DNA of 64,000 nt from Leisingera aquimarina DSM 24565 (GCF_000473165.1 NZ_KI421504.1:2278009-2342008); one strand, 5' to 3'; numbered from the stretch's first letter, positions 36,145 to 45,842 are shown. A program made the numbers and translations. Notes: a model not told the origin generated them from the letters alone.

Positions 36145-39100
36145 TTATTCCAGCTCGATCAAAAGGTCCTTGGCATCGATCTGGGTGCCGGCCTGGACGT
36201 GGACGGCCTTGACCACCGCGTCGCGCTCTGCGTGGATGCCGGTTTCCATCTTCATCGCCTCGATGGTCAGCAGCATGTCGCCTTCGTGGAGCTGCTGGCC
36301 CGGCTGCACCGCAACGCTTGCCACCACACCCGGCATCGGCGCGCCGACGTGGTTTGCATTGCCGGCTTCCGCTTTGGCGCGCTGTTCGGTCGAGGCCTTG
36401 ACCAGACGGTTCGGCACCCGGATCACCCGCGGCTGGCCGTTCAGTTCAAAGAAGACCTTCACTTCGCCCTTGACGTCGGTCTCGGAAATCGCCTGCAAGC
36501 GGATCTCCAGGGTCTTGCCCGGATCGATCTCGGCGGTGATTTCCTCGCCCGGCTCCATGCCGTAGAAGAAGGTGCGGGTCGGCAGGCTGCGGACCGGGCC
36601 GTACTGGCGGTGGCGGCCCATGTAATCCAGGAACACCTTGGGGTACATCAGGTAGCCGTTCAGATCCTCGTCATCGACCTTGAAGCCTTCCAGCTCCTTG
36701 CTGAGCTCGGCGCGGACCGCTTCCAGATCGACCGGCTCAAGATGTGCGCCGGGGCGTTCGACATTCGGCGCTTCGCCTTTCAACACCTTGGAAACGATGC
36801 CTTCCGGGAAGCCGCCCGGAGGCTGGCCCAGGTTGCCGCGCATCATGTCGACCACCGAGTCGGGGAAGGCCACGTCTGTTTCCGGGTTCTCGACCTCGTC
36901 GCGGGTCAGGCCCTGGCTCACCATCATCAGCGCCATGTCGCCAACCACCTTGGACGACGGTGTCACCTTGACGATATCGCCGAACATCTGGTTCACGTCG
37001 GCATAGGTCTGCGCCACATCCGACCACTTCTCTTCGAGGCCCAGCGAGCGCGCCTGCGCCTTCAGGTTGGTGAACTGGCCCCCCGGCATTTCGTGCAGGT
37101 AGACCTCAGAGGCCGGCGCGGCGAGACCCGATTCAAAGGCCGCGTACTGTGCCCGAACCTGCTCCCAGTAGCCCGAGATTTCGCGGATCTTGGCGATATC
37201 CAGCCCGGTGTCGCGGTCGGTGTTGCGCAGGCCTTCGACAATCGATCCCAGGCAGGGCTGCGAGGTGCCGCCACTGAACGCATCCATTGCCGCATCCACA
37301 GCGTCGACGCCCGCATCTGCGGCGGCCAGAATGGTGGCGCCGGCAATGCCCGAGGTGTCATGGGTGTGGAAGTGAACCGGCAGGCCGACCTCCTCCTTCA
37401 GCGCCTTGACCAACTGGCGGGCGGCGGCGGGTTTCAGCAGGCCCGCCATGTCCTTGAGACCCAAAACATGGGCGCCTGCGGCCTCCAGTTCCTTGGCCAT
37501 GCCGACATAATACTTCAGGTCGTATTTGGCGCGGTTCGGGTCCAAGATATCGCCGGTATAGCAGATGGTGCCTTCGCAGACCTTGCCGCTTTCCACCACA
37601 GCGTCCATGGCGACGCGCATGTTCTCGACCCAGTTAAGCGAGTCAAAAACGCGGAACACATCGACGCCGGTGGTTGCCGCCTGGCGCACAAACTCCTGCA
37701 CCACATTGTCCGGATAGTTGGTGTAGCCGACGCCATTGGAGGCCCGCAGCAGCATCTGGGTCATCACATTCGGCATCCGCTCGCGCAGATCGCGCAGTCG
37801 CTGCCAGGGGCATTCCTGCAGGAACCGGTAGGCCACGTCGAACGTCGCACCGCCCCAGCATTCAACCGAGAACAGCTGGCTGAGGTTCTGCGCATAGGCC
37901 GGCGCCACCTTGATCATGTCGATCGAGCGCATCCGCGTCGCCAGCAAGGATTGGTGCCCGTCGCGCATGGTGGTGTCGGTCAGCAGCAGCTGGCGCTGCG
38001 CCTTCATCCAGTCGGCCACCGCCTGCGCGCCCTTCTGCTCCAAGAGGTTGCGGGTGCCATAGGGCAGGTTGCCCGGTTCCGCATGCGGCGCGCGCGGCTG
38101 TTTTAGGTCGGCAGCGGGGGCTGCGCGGCCTTCGGTCTCGGGATGGCCGTTCACCGAAATGTCGGCGATATAGGTCAGCACCTTGGTGCCGCGGTCGCGG
38201 CGGCGCTTGAACTGGAACAGGTCGGGCGTTTCGTCGATGAATTTGGTGGTGTATTCATTCGACAGGAAAGTCGGGTGCTTCAGCAGGTTCTCGACAAAGG
38301 CAATGTTGGTGCTGACACCGCGGACCCGGAATTCGCGCAGCGCGCGGTCCATGCGGGCAATCGCCTTTTCCGGGGTCTGGGCCGAGGCGGTGACCTTGGT
38401 AAGCAGCGAGTCATAATAACGGGTGATCACGCCGCCCGCATATGCGGTGCCGCCATCGAGGCGGATGCCCATGCCGGTCGCGGACCGGTAAGCGGTGATG
38501 CGGCCGTAATCCGGGATGAAGTTGTTCAGCGGATCCTCGGTGGTCACACGGGTCTGCAGCGCGTGGCCGTTCAGGCGGATGTCATCCTGGCTGCCTTTGC
38601 CGGTGGCTTCAGCCAGGGTTTTGCCTTCGGCGATCAGGATCTGCGCCTGCACAATGTCGATGCCGGTGACCTCTTCGGTCACGGTGTGTTCCACCTGCAC
38701 CCGCGGGTTCACTTCGATGAAGTAGAACTTGCCGTCGTTCATATCCATCAGGAATTCGACGGTGCCGGCGCATTCATAGTTCACATGCTGGCAGATCTTG
38801 CGGCCTAGATCGCAGATCTCGGCGCGCTGTTCGTCGGACAGATACGGGGCAGGGGCGCGCTCGACCACTTTCTGGTTGCGGCGCTGAACCGAGCAGTCGC
38901 GTTCGAACAGGTGATAGATCTCGCCGTGTTTGTCGCCCAGGATCTGCACCTCGACGTGGCGGGCGCGGGTGATCATCTTTTCCAGATAACCCTCGCCGTT
39001 GCCAAAGGCGGCTTCCGCTTCGCGGCGGCCTTCCAGGACTTTCTCTTCCAGCTCCGCTTCGCCCAGGATCGGACGCATGCCGCGGCCGCCGCCGCCCCAG

Positions 39101-39588
39101 GAGGCTTTCAGCATCAGCGGGTAGCCGACCTCGGCCGCTTCCTTGCGGATCGCGTCCATGTCGTCGCCCAGCACCTCGGTTGCCGGGATTACCGGCACAC
39201 CGGCCTCAATCGCGACCCGGCGGGCGCTGGCCTTGTCACCCAGCGCGCGCATGGTTTCGGCCTTGGGGCCGATAAAGGTGATGCCGTTGCGCGCACAGGC
39301 ATCGACGAAATCCGGGTTTTCCGACAGCAGGCCGTATCCAGGGTGGATCGCATCGGCGCCGCATTCCTTGGCAACGCGGATGATCTCGTCGATCGACAGA
39401 TAGGCCGCAACCGGCCCCATGCCTTCGCCGATCCGGTAGGCTTCGTCCGCCTTGAACCGGTGCAGGCCGAGCTTGTCTTCCTCGGCATAGACAGCGACGG
39501 TGCGTTTGCCCATTTCGTTGGCGGCGCGCATCACGCGGATGGCGATCTCACCACGGTTGGCAATCAGGATCTTTTTGAAGTCGGTCAT
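36145..39588 (-). CDS. pyc: pyruvate carboxylase
   Basis: Carboxylates pyruvate to oxaloacetate for anaplerosis. The 1147 residues contain all domains of the single-chain enzyme in order. Biotin carboxylase spans ~1-455 (KILIANRGEIAIRVM, GGGGRGMRP ATP loop, FIEVNPRVQVEHTVTE). Carboxyltransferase spans ~530-830 (LLTDTTMRDGHQSLLATRMR, HFHTHDTSGIAGATIL). A C-terminal biotinyl domain has the biotin lysine K1113 in IEAMKMETG. Length matches alphaproteobacterial Pyc. The biotin it needs is made by the operon at 8.6-14 kb. A monocistronic unit with its own terminator. Confidence 0.97.
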   Translation of the reverse strand: MTDFKKILIANRGEIAIRVMRAANEMGKRTVAVYAEEDKLGLHRFKADEAYRIGEGMGPVAAYLSIDEIIRVAKECGADAIHPGYGLLSENPDFVDACARNGITFIGPKAETMRALGDKASARRVAIEAGVPVIPATEVLGDDMDAIRKEAAEVGYPLMLKASWGGGGRGMRPILGEAELEEKVLEGRREAEAAFGNGEGYLEKMITRARHVEVQILGDKHGEIYHLFERDCSVQRRNQKVVERAPAPYLSDEQRAEICDLGRKICQHVNYECAGTVEFLMDMNDGKFYFIEVNPRVQVEHTVTEEVTGIDIVQAQILIAEGKTLAEATGKGSQDDIRLNGHALQTRVTTEDPLNNFIPDYGRITAYRSATGMGIRLDGGTAYAGGVITRYYDSLLTKVTASAQTPEKAIARMDRALREFRVRGVSTNIAFVENLLKHPTFLSNEYTTKFIDETPDLFQFKRRRDRGTKVLTYIADISVNGHPETEGRAAPAADLKQPRAPHAEPGNLPYGTRNLLEQKGAQAVADWMKAQRQLLLTDTTMRDGHQSLLATRMRSIDMIKVAPAYAQNLSQLFSVECWGGATFDVAYRFLQECPWQRLRDLRERMPNVMTQMLLRASNGVGYTNYPDNVVQEFVRQAATTGVDVFRVFDSLNWVENMRVAMDAVVESGKVCEGTICYTGDILDPNRAKYDLKYYVGMAKELEAAGAHVLGLKDMAGLLKPAAARQLVKALKEEVGLPVHFHTHDTSGIAGATILAAADAGVDAVDAAMDAFSGGTSQPCLGSIVEGLRNTDRDTGLDIAKIREISGYWEQVRAQYAAFESGLAAPASEVYLHEMPGGQFTNLKAQARSLGLEEKWSDVAQTYADVNQMFGDIVKVTPSSKVVGDMALMMVSQGLTRDEVENPETDVAFPDSVVDMMRGNLGQPPGGFPEGIVSKVLKGEAPNVERPGAHLEPVDLEAVRAELSKELEGFKVDDEDLNGYLMYPKVFLDYMGRHRQYGPVRSLPTRTFFYGMEPGEEITAEIDPGKTLEIRLQAISETDVKGEVKVFFELNGQPRVIRVPNRLVKASTEQRAKAEAGNANHVGAPMPGVVASVAVQPGQQLHEGDMLLTIEAMKMETGIHAERDAVVKAVHVQAGTQIDAKDLLIELE

Positions 39589-39911
39589 TTCACCCTCGGG
39601 GTCCGTGCAAGTTGGTGCAGTGTTAGGCGGATACTATCGAACCGCACAACAGTAGTTCTGGGTATTTCCGGCATGATTGCGCTCTCAAGCGGCCTGTTTT
39701 CTCTTTCGTCATCTGCTGTTTGCCCGCCGGCCGGTCCAATCGGGGACTTGGGGGCATGGCGCTAACAGGTGCAGATTCTGCCGAAATTCTGCACTTGCAG
39801 CATGATTTTGTAACTATTTTTCTGCAACGCAGCGGGCAAATGATGCGGCTGCTGCGTCATTTTGGCGCAATTCCCCGGATTTTGTCCGAATTGCGCCAAA
39901 TCTGCGTGTAA
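39589..39911. other. intergenic region between pyc and lldD, with long inverted repeat
   Basis: 323 bases with no credible gene. The pyc promoter should lie near 39600-39670. Downstream of lldD, TTTGGCGCAATTC (39861-39873) pairs perfectly over 13 bases with GAATTGCGCCAAA (39888-39900). A second inverted repeat ACGCAGC/GCTGCGT lies just left of it. There is no clear T run on the minus strand after the stem, so a simple terminator for lldD is not certain. Confidence 0.6.
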
Positions 39912-41072
39912 TCAGTCCAGTTCACGCTGCTGCAGGTTGCGGACGTCATCAAGGCCGGGCAGGCCAAGCTGGCTCATGTTGGCTTGCATGTCCTTGGCCA
40001 GCATATCGATCAGGTGGGCTGGGCCTGCAGGGCCAAGCGCGGCCAGCGCATAGTGGAAGGCGCGGCCCAGCATGACAAAATCCGCCCCCAGCGCCAGCGC
40101 CCGGAGAATGTCCAGCCCGCCTTCGATACCGCTGTCAAAGATCAGCGGGACATCCACCGCGGCGCGGATTTCCGGCAATAGGTCAATTGCCGCAGGGCAG
40201 CCGTCGAACTGGCGGCCGCCGTGGTTGGATACCCAGAGTGCGTCGGCGCCGGCCTGCTGCAGCCGCGCAGCATTTTCGGCGCGCAGGACGCCCTTGATGA
40301 CAAGGGGCCCGTCCCAGTTGCGGCGCAGCCAATGCACATACTCCCAATCCGGAGAGGTGCGCAGCAAGTAGCCGATATGCGCCGTTGGCGGCAAATTCGC
40401 CTGCGGCGCCGAGATGTATTTGTCCAGCGTGCGCATCCGCGGCATGCCCCGCCCTTCAAGACGCCTGCGCGCCATCCCCAGCGCCCAGGCCGGGCGCTGC
40501 GCAATCTGCGCCAGCAGCCGCGGGGTCAGCCGCGGCGGCTGGGTCAGGCCGGAGCGGGTCTGCCGCTCGCGGCGCGACGCCGCCGGCACATCTACCGTCA
40601 GCACCAAGGTCTCGAACCCGGCATCCCGCGCCCGCGCCAGCAGGTCGCTGCGGATGGCCTCGTCCTTGGGCGGGTAGAGTTGAAACCAGGCATCCCCGCC
40701 CAGATGCGGCGCCAAGTCCTCGGGCGATTGGCTGGCAACTGTTGAGAGGCAAAAGGGGATGCCGGCCGCGGCGGCGCTGCGGGCAAGGACACCCTCGGCA
40801 TCCGGCCAGATCAGGCCGGACATGCCCACGGGCGCAATGCCAAAGGGCAGGGCGCGGCGACTGCCAAGAAACAGGACAGACAGGTCCGGGTCCATCGGTC
40901 CATGCAGCACCGACGGAAGAAACCCCGCCCGGTCCAGGCCCGTCCGGTTCCGCGCCCGCGCGGCCTCGGATCCGGTGCCGCTGTCCAGATAGTCCCAGAC
41001 AAACCGGGGCAGCCGCCGCTCGGCGCGGCGCTTCAGGTCATCAAGGCCGGGGTATCGCTGATGCAAGTCCAT
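39912..41072 (-). CDS. lldD: FMN-dependent L-lactate dehydrogenase / alpha-hydroxy acid dehydrogenase
   Basis: Oxidises L-lactate (or a similar alpha-hydroxy acid) to the keto acid, passing electrons to the respiratory chain. The 386-residue FMN barrel has RLPRFVWDYLDSGTGSE at the N-terminus, LTVDVPAASRRERQTRSG, the catalytic His in LWVSNHGGRQFDG, and the phosphate loop FDSGIEGGLDILRALALGADFVMLGR. Start at 41072 (MDLHQRY) fits the family. Mandelate or glycolate as substrate cannot be excluded. No lactate permease or lldR gene is adjacent. Confidence 0.88.
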   Translation of the reverse strand: MDLHQRYPGLDDLKRRAERRLPRFVWDYLDSGTGSEAARARNRTGLDRAGFLPSVLHGPMDPDLSVLFLGSRRALPFGIAPVGMSGLIWPDAEGVLARSAAAAGIPFCLSTVASQSPEDLAPHLGGDAWFQLYPPKDEAIRSDLLARARDAGFETLVLTVDVPAASRRERQTRSGLTQPPRLTPRLLAQIAQRPAWALGMARRRLEGRGMPRMRTLDKYISAPQANLPPTAHIGYLLRTSPDWEYVHWLRRNWDGPLVIKGVLRAENAARLQQAGADALWVSNHGGRQFDGCPAAIDLLPEIRAAVDVPLIFDSGIEGGLDILRALALGADFVMLGRAFHYALAALGPAGPAHLIDMLAKDMQANMSQLGLPGLDDVRNLQQRELD

Positions 41073-41146
41073 GCGGGCATTGGTACGTTCCCCTGCGGAT
41101 TCCGCAAGAAAAAGCGCCGCAGCCCCCGGCGCCACCGGGGCAGGCC

Positions 41147-42940
41147 CTATGCGGCTGCATCTTTGCCGTCGTCCCGCGCGCCGCCGCTATCAATACGGGC
41201 AGACGGATTGCGCGGGGCAGAGGCCGCGCTCTCGGCAACGCAGACCTGGTTGCGGCCCTTCGCCTTGGCGTCATACAGGGCTTCGTCCGAAGCCCGCAGC
41301 AGATCCTGCGGCATGGTGCCATGGGCCGGATAATGTGCAACACCCAGCGAAATGGTTATCCGCGGCAGCGCCTTTTCCCCATAGCGCACCACCACGTCCT
41401 CCACGCCTTGGCGCAGCAGCTCGGCCTTGGTCATCACATCCTCCTGGCTGAGACCGGGCAGGATCAGGGTGAATTCCTCGCCGCCGGGACGGCAGGCCAC
41501 CTCGTCGCCGTCGCAGGCCTGCTCCAGCACCGACCCCACCGCGCGCAGCACCATGTCGCCGGCGTCATGGCCATGGTTGTCGTTGAACTTCTTGAAGTGA
41601 TCCACGTCGATCGACACGATGCTCAGCCGCTGGCCGCTGCTCTGGCTGGCATTGATGCTTTTACGCAAAGTCTCAGTCATATGGCGGCGGTTGAACAGTC
41701 CGGTAAGCGGGTCGCGTACCGACTGGTCATGCAGCTGGTCGCGCATCCGCACATTGGCGATTGCCATCGAGATCTGCTCGGCGCACATCTGGGCCAGCTT
41801 CTTGCTGCTGATAAACTCCGGGCAGTCGTCCTTGATCGCCTGCAAATGCATCAGGCCGACGGTCTCGCCATGGGCAAGGATCGGAAAGCAGTAATAGCGC
41901 CTGCCATCATGCGGCTCGGCGTGCTCGCAGACAAATTCAATCTCCGACGACCCGAATTCATAGGTCCGGCCCCGGCGCAGGCCCCAGCATTCCTCCGGGT
42001 GGATGTGGTCCTTGTGGCTGCCGCCGTTCCAGCTGGCACAGCCGTCCAGCACATCGCGCGAATTGGAATAGACGTAGACGCTGCCCTCAGCCGTCGGCAG
42101 GATATGAGTCATGAAGCGGGCGACCATATCAAACAGCTCATCCAATGAGCGGCTGGACTGCAGCCATTCGTTCAGCTCCCCCAGCAATTGCACCTCGCGC
42201 GCCAGCCGCAGCTGCTCATCCAGAATGCCGCGCTCGGTTTCATTGCGCTGGCGCAGCTGGTTCATGCTGAACCGGTTGGTTCGGAACACCACATACACCG
42301 CCACTGCCATCGTTATCAGCGCGATGGAGGTCAGCACAATCAGCGACAGCCGGACGCGTCGGATGAACGTATCCCGCAGGTCGGTGATGTCTGTGTAGAA
42401 ATCAATGGCACCGTCAAAATGCCCGTTGTGAACCAGCGGCACATAAAGTTGTGCAACCTCCCGGCTGATGCTGCTGTCAAACCCGTTGGTCTGCAGCGGA
42501 AACCCGTCGACCTCAAACGCTGGCAGCGGCTCGTGCATGTAATAGACCTCTCCGCGGGCCACTTGAGTGCTGAAAAAGGCGTTGGTCTCATATTCGCCAA
42601 TCTCATCACTGCGGGTGGACCAGAAAATCTCCCCCTCGCTGGTCAGCAGCCGAAACCGGAACACATCAGTCTCATCGGGCAGCAGCAGAAGATCCCGGGC
42701 ATCTTCGGGTTGAATCAGCCCGTCTTCAAAGGCTTCCTCGACATTGGCCATATGCAGTACAACTCTGCGCTGCCAATGCTCCGACTGTTTTCGGAGATCG
42801 TTTTCAATCATCCTGTCCACGGTCGGTTCCGGCACTGCAAACACGGCCCAGGCCGAAGCCGCTGCCGCCGCGATCAGGACAAGGATCAGCGACATGCTGC
42901 GGATCTTTTCAGCAAGGCTGGATCTCAATTTATTTTTCAT
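41147..42940 (-). CDS. membrane diguanylate cyclase with GAF and GGDEF domains
   Basis: A 597-residue signalling protein likely to make cyclic di-GMP. Helix 1 is near residues 15-37 (SLILVLIAAAAASAWAVFAV), followed by a periplasmic sensor region, helix 2 near residues 195-217 (LSLIVLTSIALITMAVAVYVVF), a short coiled coil, a GAF domain (~260-400), and GGDEF (~420-570) with DPLTGLFNRRHM and active-site GGEEF in RPGGEEFTLIL. The RxxD inhibitory site five residues before GGEEF is absent, so feedback inhibition is unlikely. Start at 42940 (MKNKLRSS). The signal is unknown. Confidence 0.92.
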   Translation of the reverse strand: MKNKLRSSLAEKIRSMSLILVLIAAAAASAWAVFAVPEPTVDRMIENDLRKQSEHWQRRVVLHMANVEEAFEDGLIQPEDARDLLLLPDETDVFRFRLLTSEGEIFWSTRSDEIGEYETNAFFSTQVARGEVYYMHEPLPAFEVDGFPLQTNGFDSSISREVAQLYVPLVHNGHFDGAIDFYTDITDLRDTFIRRVRLSLIVLTSIALITMAVAVYVVFRTNRFSMNQLRQRNETERGILDEQLRLAREVQLLGELNEWLQSSRSLDELFDMVARFMTHILPTAEGSVYVYSNSRDVLDGCASWNGGSHKDHIHPEECWGLRRGRTYEFGSSEIEFVCEHAEPHDGRRYYCFPILAHGETVGLMHLQAIKDDCPEFISSKKLAQMCAEQISMAIANVRMRDQLHDQSVRDPLTGLFNRRHMTETLRKSINASQSSGQRLSIVSIDVDHFKKFNDNHGHDAGDMVLRAVGSVLEQACDGDEVACRPGGEEFTLILPGLSQEDVMTKAELLRQGVEDVVVRYGEKALPRITISLGVAHYPAHGTMPQDLLRASDEALYDAKAKGRNQVCVAESAASAPRNPSARIDSGGARDDGKDAAA

Positions 42941-43165
42941 ATTCCGGCGCCAAAGGTAGTTTATGTTAATGCGGCTGTGCGCCCCTGCAAGCGTAGGCCG
43001 GATTAATTTCGGTACCGTTAATCTGCCATAAGAGTTAAAGAATTTTTCTGCGGCAGCATCTTTGGGAGGGTTTGAAAACGGGTCTGGATTGGACAGCAAT
43101 GGGCCCGTGAACAGAGTGTGAACGTCCTCTTTCCGCCGCGGCTGAATCAGGTTAGGATCACCCGC

Positions 43166-45535
43166 ATGAGCAGTTTTGACGAAATGGACGCCTTTGAGGG
43201 CGCATCATTATCGGCCCGTGCCATGCAGGCGCGGCCGATGCCCTATCTGGACAGCCTTAACCCGGCGCAGCGCGAGGCGGTGGAGTGCCTGGATGGTCCC
43301 GTGCTGATGCTGGCCGGCGCCGGCACCGGCAAGACCAAGGCGCTGACCACCCGGATCGTGCATCTCCTCAGCACCGGCCGGGTGCGCCCGAACGAGATTC
43401 TGTCGGTGACCTTCACCAACAAGGCCGCCCGCGAGATGAAGGAGCGGGTGGGCGGCATGCTCGGGCAGGCGATTGAAGGCATGCCATGGCTCGGCACTTT
43501 TCATTCGGTTTGCGTGAAACTGTTGCGCCGCCACGCCGAGCTGGCCGGGCTGAAGTCAAATTTCACCATTCTTGACACCGACGACCAGATCCGGCTCTTG
43601 AAGCAGCTGATCAAGGCCGAGGGCATCGATGACAAGCGCTGGCCCGCGCGGATGCTGGCAAACATCATTGACGACTGGAAAAACCGGGCGCTGACGCCGG
43701 ACAAGGTGCCGGCCGGCGACGCCAGCGCCTATAACAACCGCGGCACCGAGTTTTATGCCCAATACCAGACCCGCCTGCGCGAACTGAACGCCGTCGATTT
43801 CGGCGACCTCCTGCTGCACATGGTAACGATCTTCCAGAATCACCTGGACGTGCTGGAGCAGTATCAGCGCTGGTTCCGCTACATCATGGTGGACGAATAT
43901 CAGGATACCAACGTCGCCCAGTACCTGTGGCTGCGGCTTCTGGCCGGCGCGCATAAGAACGTCTGCTGCGTCGGCGACGACGACCAGTCGATCTATGGCT
44001 GGCGCGGTGCCGAGGTCGGCAATATCCTGCGGTTTGAAAAGGATTTCCCCGGCGCCATGGTGGTGCGGCTGGAACAGAACTACCGCTCTACCGGGCATAT
44101 TCTGGCCGCCGCCTCGAACGTCATCCGCGGCAACCAGGGCCGTCTGGGCAAGGAGCTGTGGACTGCGGCCGGCGACGGTGAAAAGCTCCGCCTGATCGGC
44201 CATTGGGACGGCGAGGAAGAGGCCCGCTGGATCGGCGAAGAGATCGAGGCGATGCAGCGCGGCACCCGCGGCCAGGCACCCATCGGCCTCAACAGCATGG
44301 CCATCCTCGTGCGGGCCTCGCACCAGATGCGTGCGTTTGAGGACCGGTTTCTGACCATCGGCCTGCCGTACCGGGTGATCGGCGGCCCGCGGTTCTATGA
44401 GCGGCTCGAAATCCGTGATGCCATGGCCTATTTTCGCGTTGTGGTCTCCCCGGATGACGATCTGGCGTTTGAACGCATTGTCAACACGCCGAAACGCGGC
44501 CTTGGCGACAAGGCGCAGCAGACCATTCAGGGCATTGCCCGCGAAAACGGCGTCTCGCTGGTCGAAGGCGCCCGGTTGGCCGTTGAGGCTGGCCAGATCA
44601 AGGGTAAGGGCGGCGGCGCCCTGCGCCAGCTTGTCGAGGGCATTGCCCGCTGGGGTCATATGGCCGGCGACGCGGACATCACCCATATGGAGCTGGCCGA
44701 GATCATCCTGGATGAAAGCGGCTACACCGCCATGTGGCAGAACGACAAGAACCCGGATTCGCCCGGCCGCCTGGAAAATCTCAAGGAACTGGTGAAGGCG
44801 CTGGAGTCTTTCGAGAACCTGCAGGGTTTCCTGGAGCACGTCAGCTTGGTGATGGACAACGACAAGCAGGACGCGGACGAGAAGGTTTCGATCATGACCC
44901 TGCACGCGGCCAAGGGCCTGGAGTTCCCCGCGGTCTTCCTGCCGGGCTGGGAGGACGGGTTGTTCCCCTCGCAGCGCTCGATGGATGAAAGCGGCCAGAA
45001 AGGCCTCGAGGAAGAACGCCGCCTGGCTTATGTCGGCATCACCCGCGCCGAGCAGATCTGCACCATTTCCTTTGCCGGCAACCGCCGGGTGTTCGGCCAA
45101 TGGCAGTCGCAATTGCCGTCCCGCTTCATTGATGAGCTGCCGGAGGAGCATGTCGAGGTGCTGACCCCTCCGGGCCTTTACGGCGGCGGCTACGGCGCGG
45201 CAGCACCGGGCGGCACTATGGGCGGCGGTCAGGTCCGCTCCGCCATCGAAGAGAAAATGGCTCAGGCTGATGGCTACAACTCCCCCGGCTGGAAGCGGAT
45301 GCAAGCGCGGGCAGGCGAGCGCGGGATGTCGCAGCCCAAGGAAAGCAAGCATCAGGTGATCGACCTAACTGCGACGTCCAGCTTCACCCTGGGCGAACGC
45401 GTGTTCCATCAAAAGTTCGGTTACGGCGCCATTACAGGCATCGAGGGCGACAAGCTGGAAGTGGATTTCGAGAAGGCCGGCACCAAGAAAGTGGTCGCCC
45501 GTTTCGTCTCTGCCACCGACGACGTGCCATTCTGA
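43166..45535 (+). CDS. uvrD: ATP-dependent DNA helicase UvrD/PcrA
   Basis: A superfamily 1A 3'-5' helicase (789 residues) acting in excision and mismatch repair and in clearing RecA or stalled forks. Motifs: Walker A LAGAGTGKT at residues 49-57, motif Ia SVTFTNKAAREMKER, motif II MVDEYQDTN, motif III GDDDQSIYGWRGA, motif IV VRLEQNYRST, motif V LHAAKGLEFPAVFL and motif VI YVGITRAE. A C-terminal Tudor-like tail (GERVFHQKFGYGAITGIEGD) as in PcrA is present. Start at 43166 is preferred to the ATG-like codon at 43118, which lacks homology. Confidence 0.95.
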   Translation: MSSFDEMDAFEGASLSARAMQARPMPYLDSLNPAQREAVECLDGPVLMLAGAGTGKTKALTTRIVHLLSTGRVRPNEILSVTFTNKAAREMKERVGGMLGQAIEGMPWLGTFHSVCVKLLRRHAELAGLKSNFTILDTDDQIRLLKQLIKAEGIDDKRWPARMLANIIDDWKNRALTPDKVPAGDASAYNNRGTEFYAQYQTRLRELNAVDFGDLLLHMVTIFQNHLDVLEQYQRWFRYIMVDEYQDTNVAQYLWLRLLAGAHKNVCCVGDDDQSIYGWRGAEVGNILRFEKDFPGAMVVRLEQNYRSTGHILAAASNVIRGNQGRLGKELWTAAGDGEKLRLIGHWDGEEEARWIGEEIEAMQRGTRGQAPIGLNSMAILVRASHQMRAFEDRFLTIGLPYRVIGGPRFYERLEIRDAMAYFRVVVSPDDDLAFERIVNTPKRGLGDKAQQTIQGIARENGVSLVEGARLAVEAGQIKGKGGGALRQLVEGIARWGHMAGDADITHMELAEIILDESGYTAMWQNDKNPDSPGRLENLKELVKALESFENLQGFLEHVSLVMDNDKQDADEKVSIMTLHAAKGLEFPAVFLPGWEDGLFPSQRSMDESGQKGLEEERRLAYVGITRAEQICTISFAGNRRVFGQWQSQLPSRFIDELPEEHVEVLTPPGLYGGGYGAAAPGGTMGGGQVRSAIEEKMAQADGYNSPGWKRMQARAGERGMSQPKESKHQVIDLTATSSFTLGERVFHQKFGYGAITGIEGDKLEVDFEKAGTKKVVARFVSATDDVPF

Positions 45536-45562
45536 TGACCCCCTTTACGCCGGTTTGACCGG

Positions 45563-45591
45563 CGGATCGGATCGCGCAGCGATCCGATCCG
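45563..45591. repeat. perfect hairpin, 13-base stem
   Basis: CGGATCGGATCGC (45563-45575) pairs with GCGATCCGATCCG (45579-45591) around a GCA loop, 28 bases after uvrD. There is no T run after it. It abuts the next palindrome directly. Confidence 0.8.
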
Positions 45592-45636
45592 GGCGCAGGC
45601 GCGGCGGGCAGCTTTGCTGCCCGCCGCGCCTGCGCC
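45592..45636. repeat. perfect 20-base palindrome with CTTTG loop
   Basis: Arms 45592-45611 and 45617-45636 are perfectly complementary over 20 bases with loop CTTTG. It is the longest of three C-TTT-G palindromes in the window (also 28867 and 56362). It could act as a transcription stop for uvrD or as an extragenic palindrome. Confidence 0.85.
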
Positions 45637-45734
45637 GCCCCTTCCTTCGAGGTTTACGCGACACGGCCATGCAAGTGCTTGGCTGCAGCCGTCTGTCTTC
45701 AGGGGGGGCGGTTTTGCTGTGCGGAAAACAAGAA

Positions 45735-45770
45735 ACGGCGGCACCCAGGGAGGAGGAGGGGTGCCGCCGT
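45735..45770 (-). ncRNA. CcsR/cuckoo-type sRNA stem-loop 4
   Basis: A perfect 12-base stem (45735-45746 with 45759-45770) presents a loop that reads CTCCTCCTCCCT on the minus strand. TTTCTTGTTTTCC follows, so this last stem-loop probably also terminates the transcript. Conserved CCUCCUCCC loops are the hallmark of the CcsR (cuckoo) sRNAs of Rhodobacter. Confidence 0.82.
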
Positions 45771-45779
45771 TCTGTCAAA

Positions 45780-45811
45780 CACCGGAATTCAGGGAGGAGG
45801 AGATCCCGGTG
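45780..45811 (-). ncRNA. CcsR/cuckoo-type sRNA stem-loop 3
   Basis: On the minus strand CACCGGGAT pairs with ATTCCGGTG (nine pairs including one G:U), closing a CTCCTCCTCCCTGA loop. Confidence 0.78.
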
Positions 45812-45842
45812 ATTCAAGCCCGGCTGTAAACCGGTGTAAGGT

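Noticed and set aside
36199-38106. 635-codon plus-strand frame opposite pyc
   Set aside because: Antisense shadow of pyruvate carboxylase; low-complexity composition.
39720-39911. 63-codon plus-strand frame between pyc and lldD
   Set aside because: No Shine-Dalgarno, runs through inverted repeats and overlaps no conserved domain.
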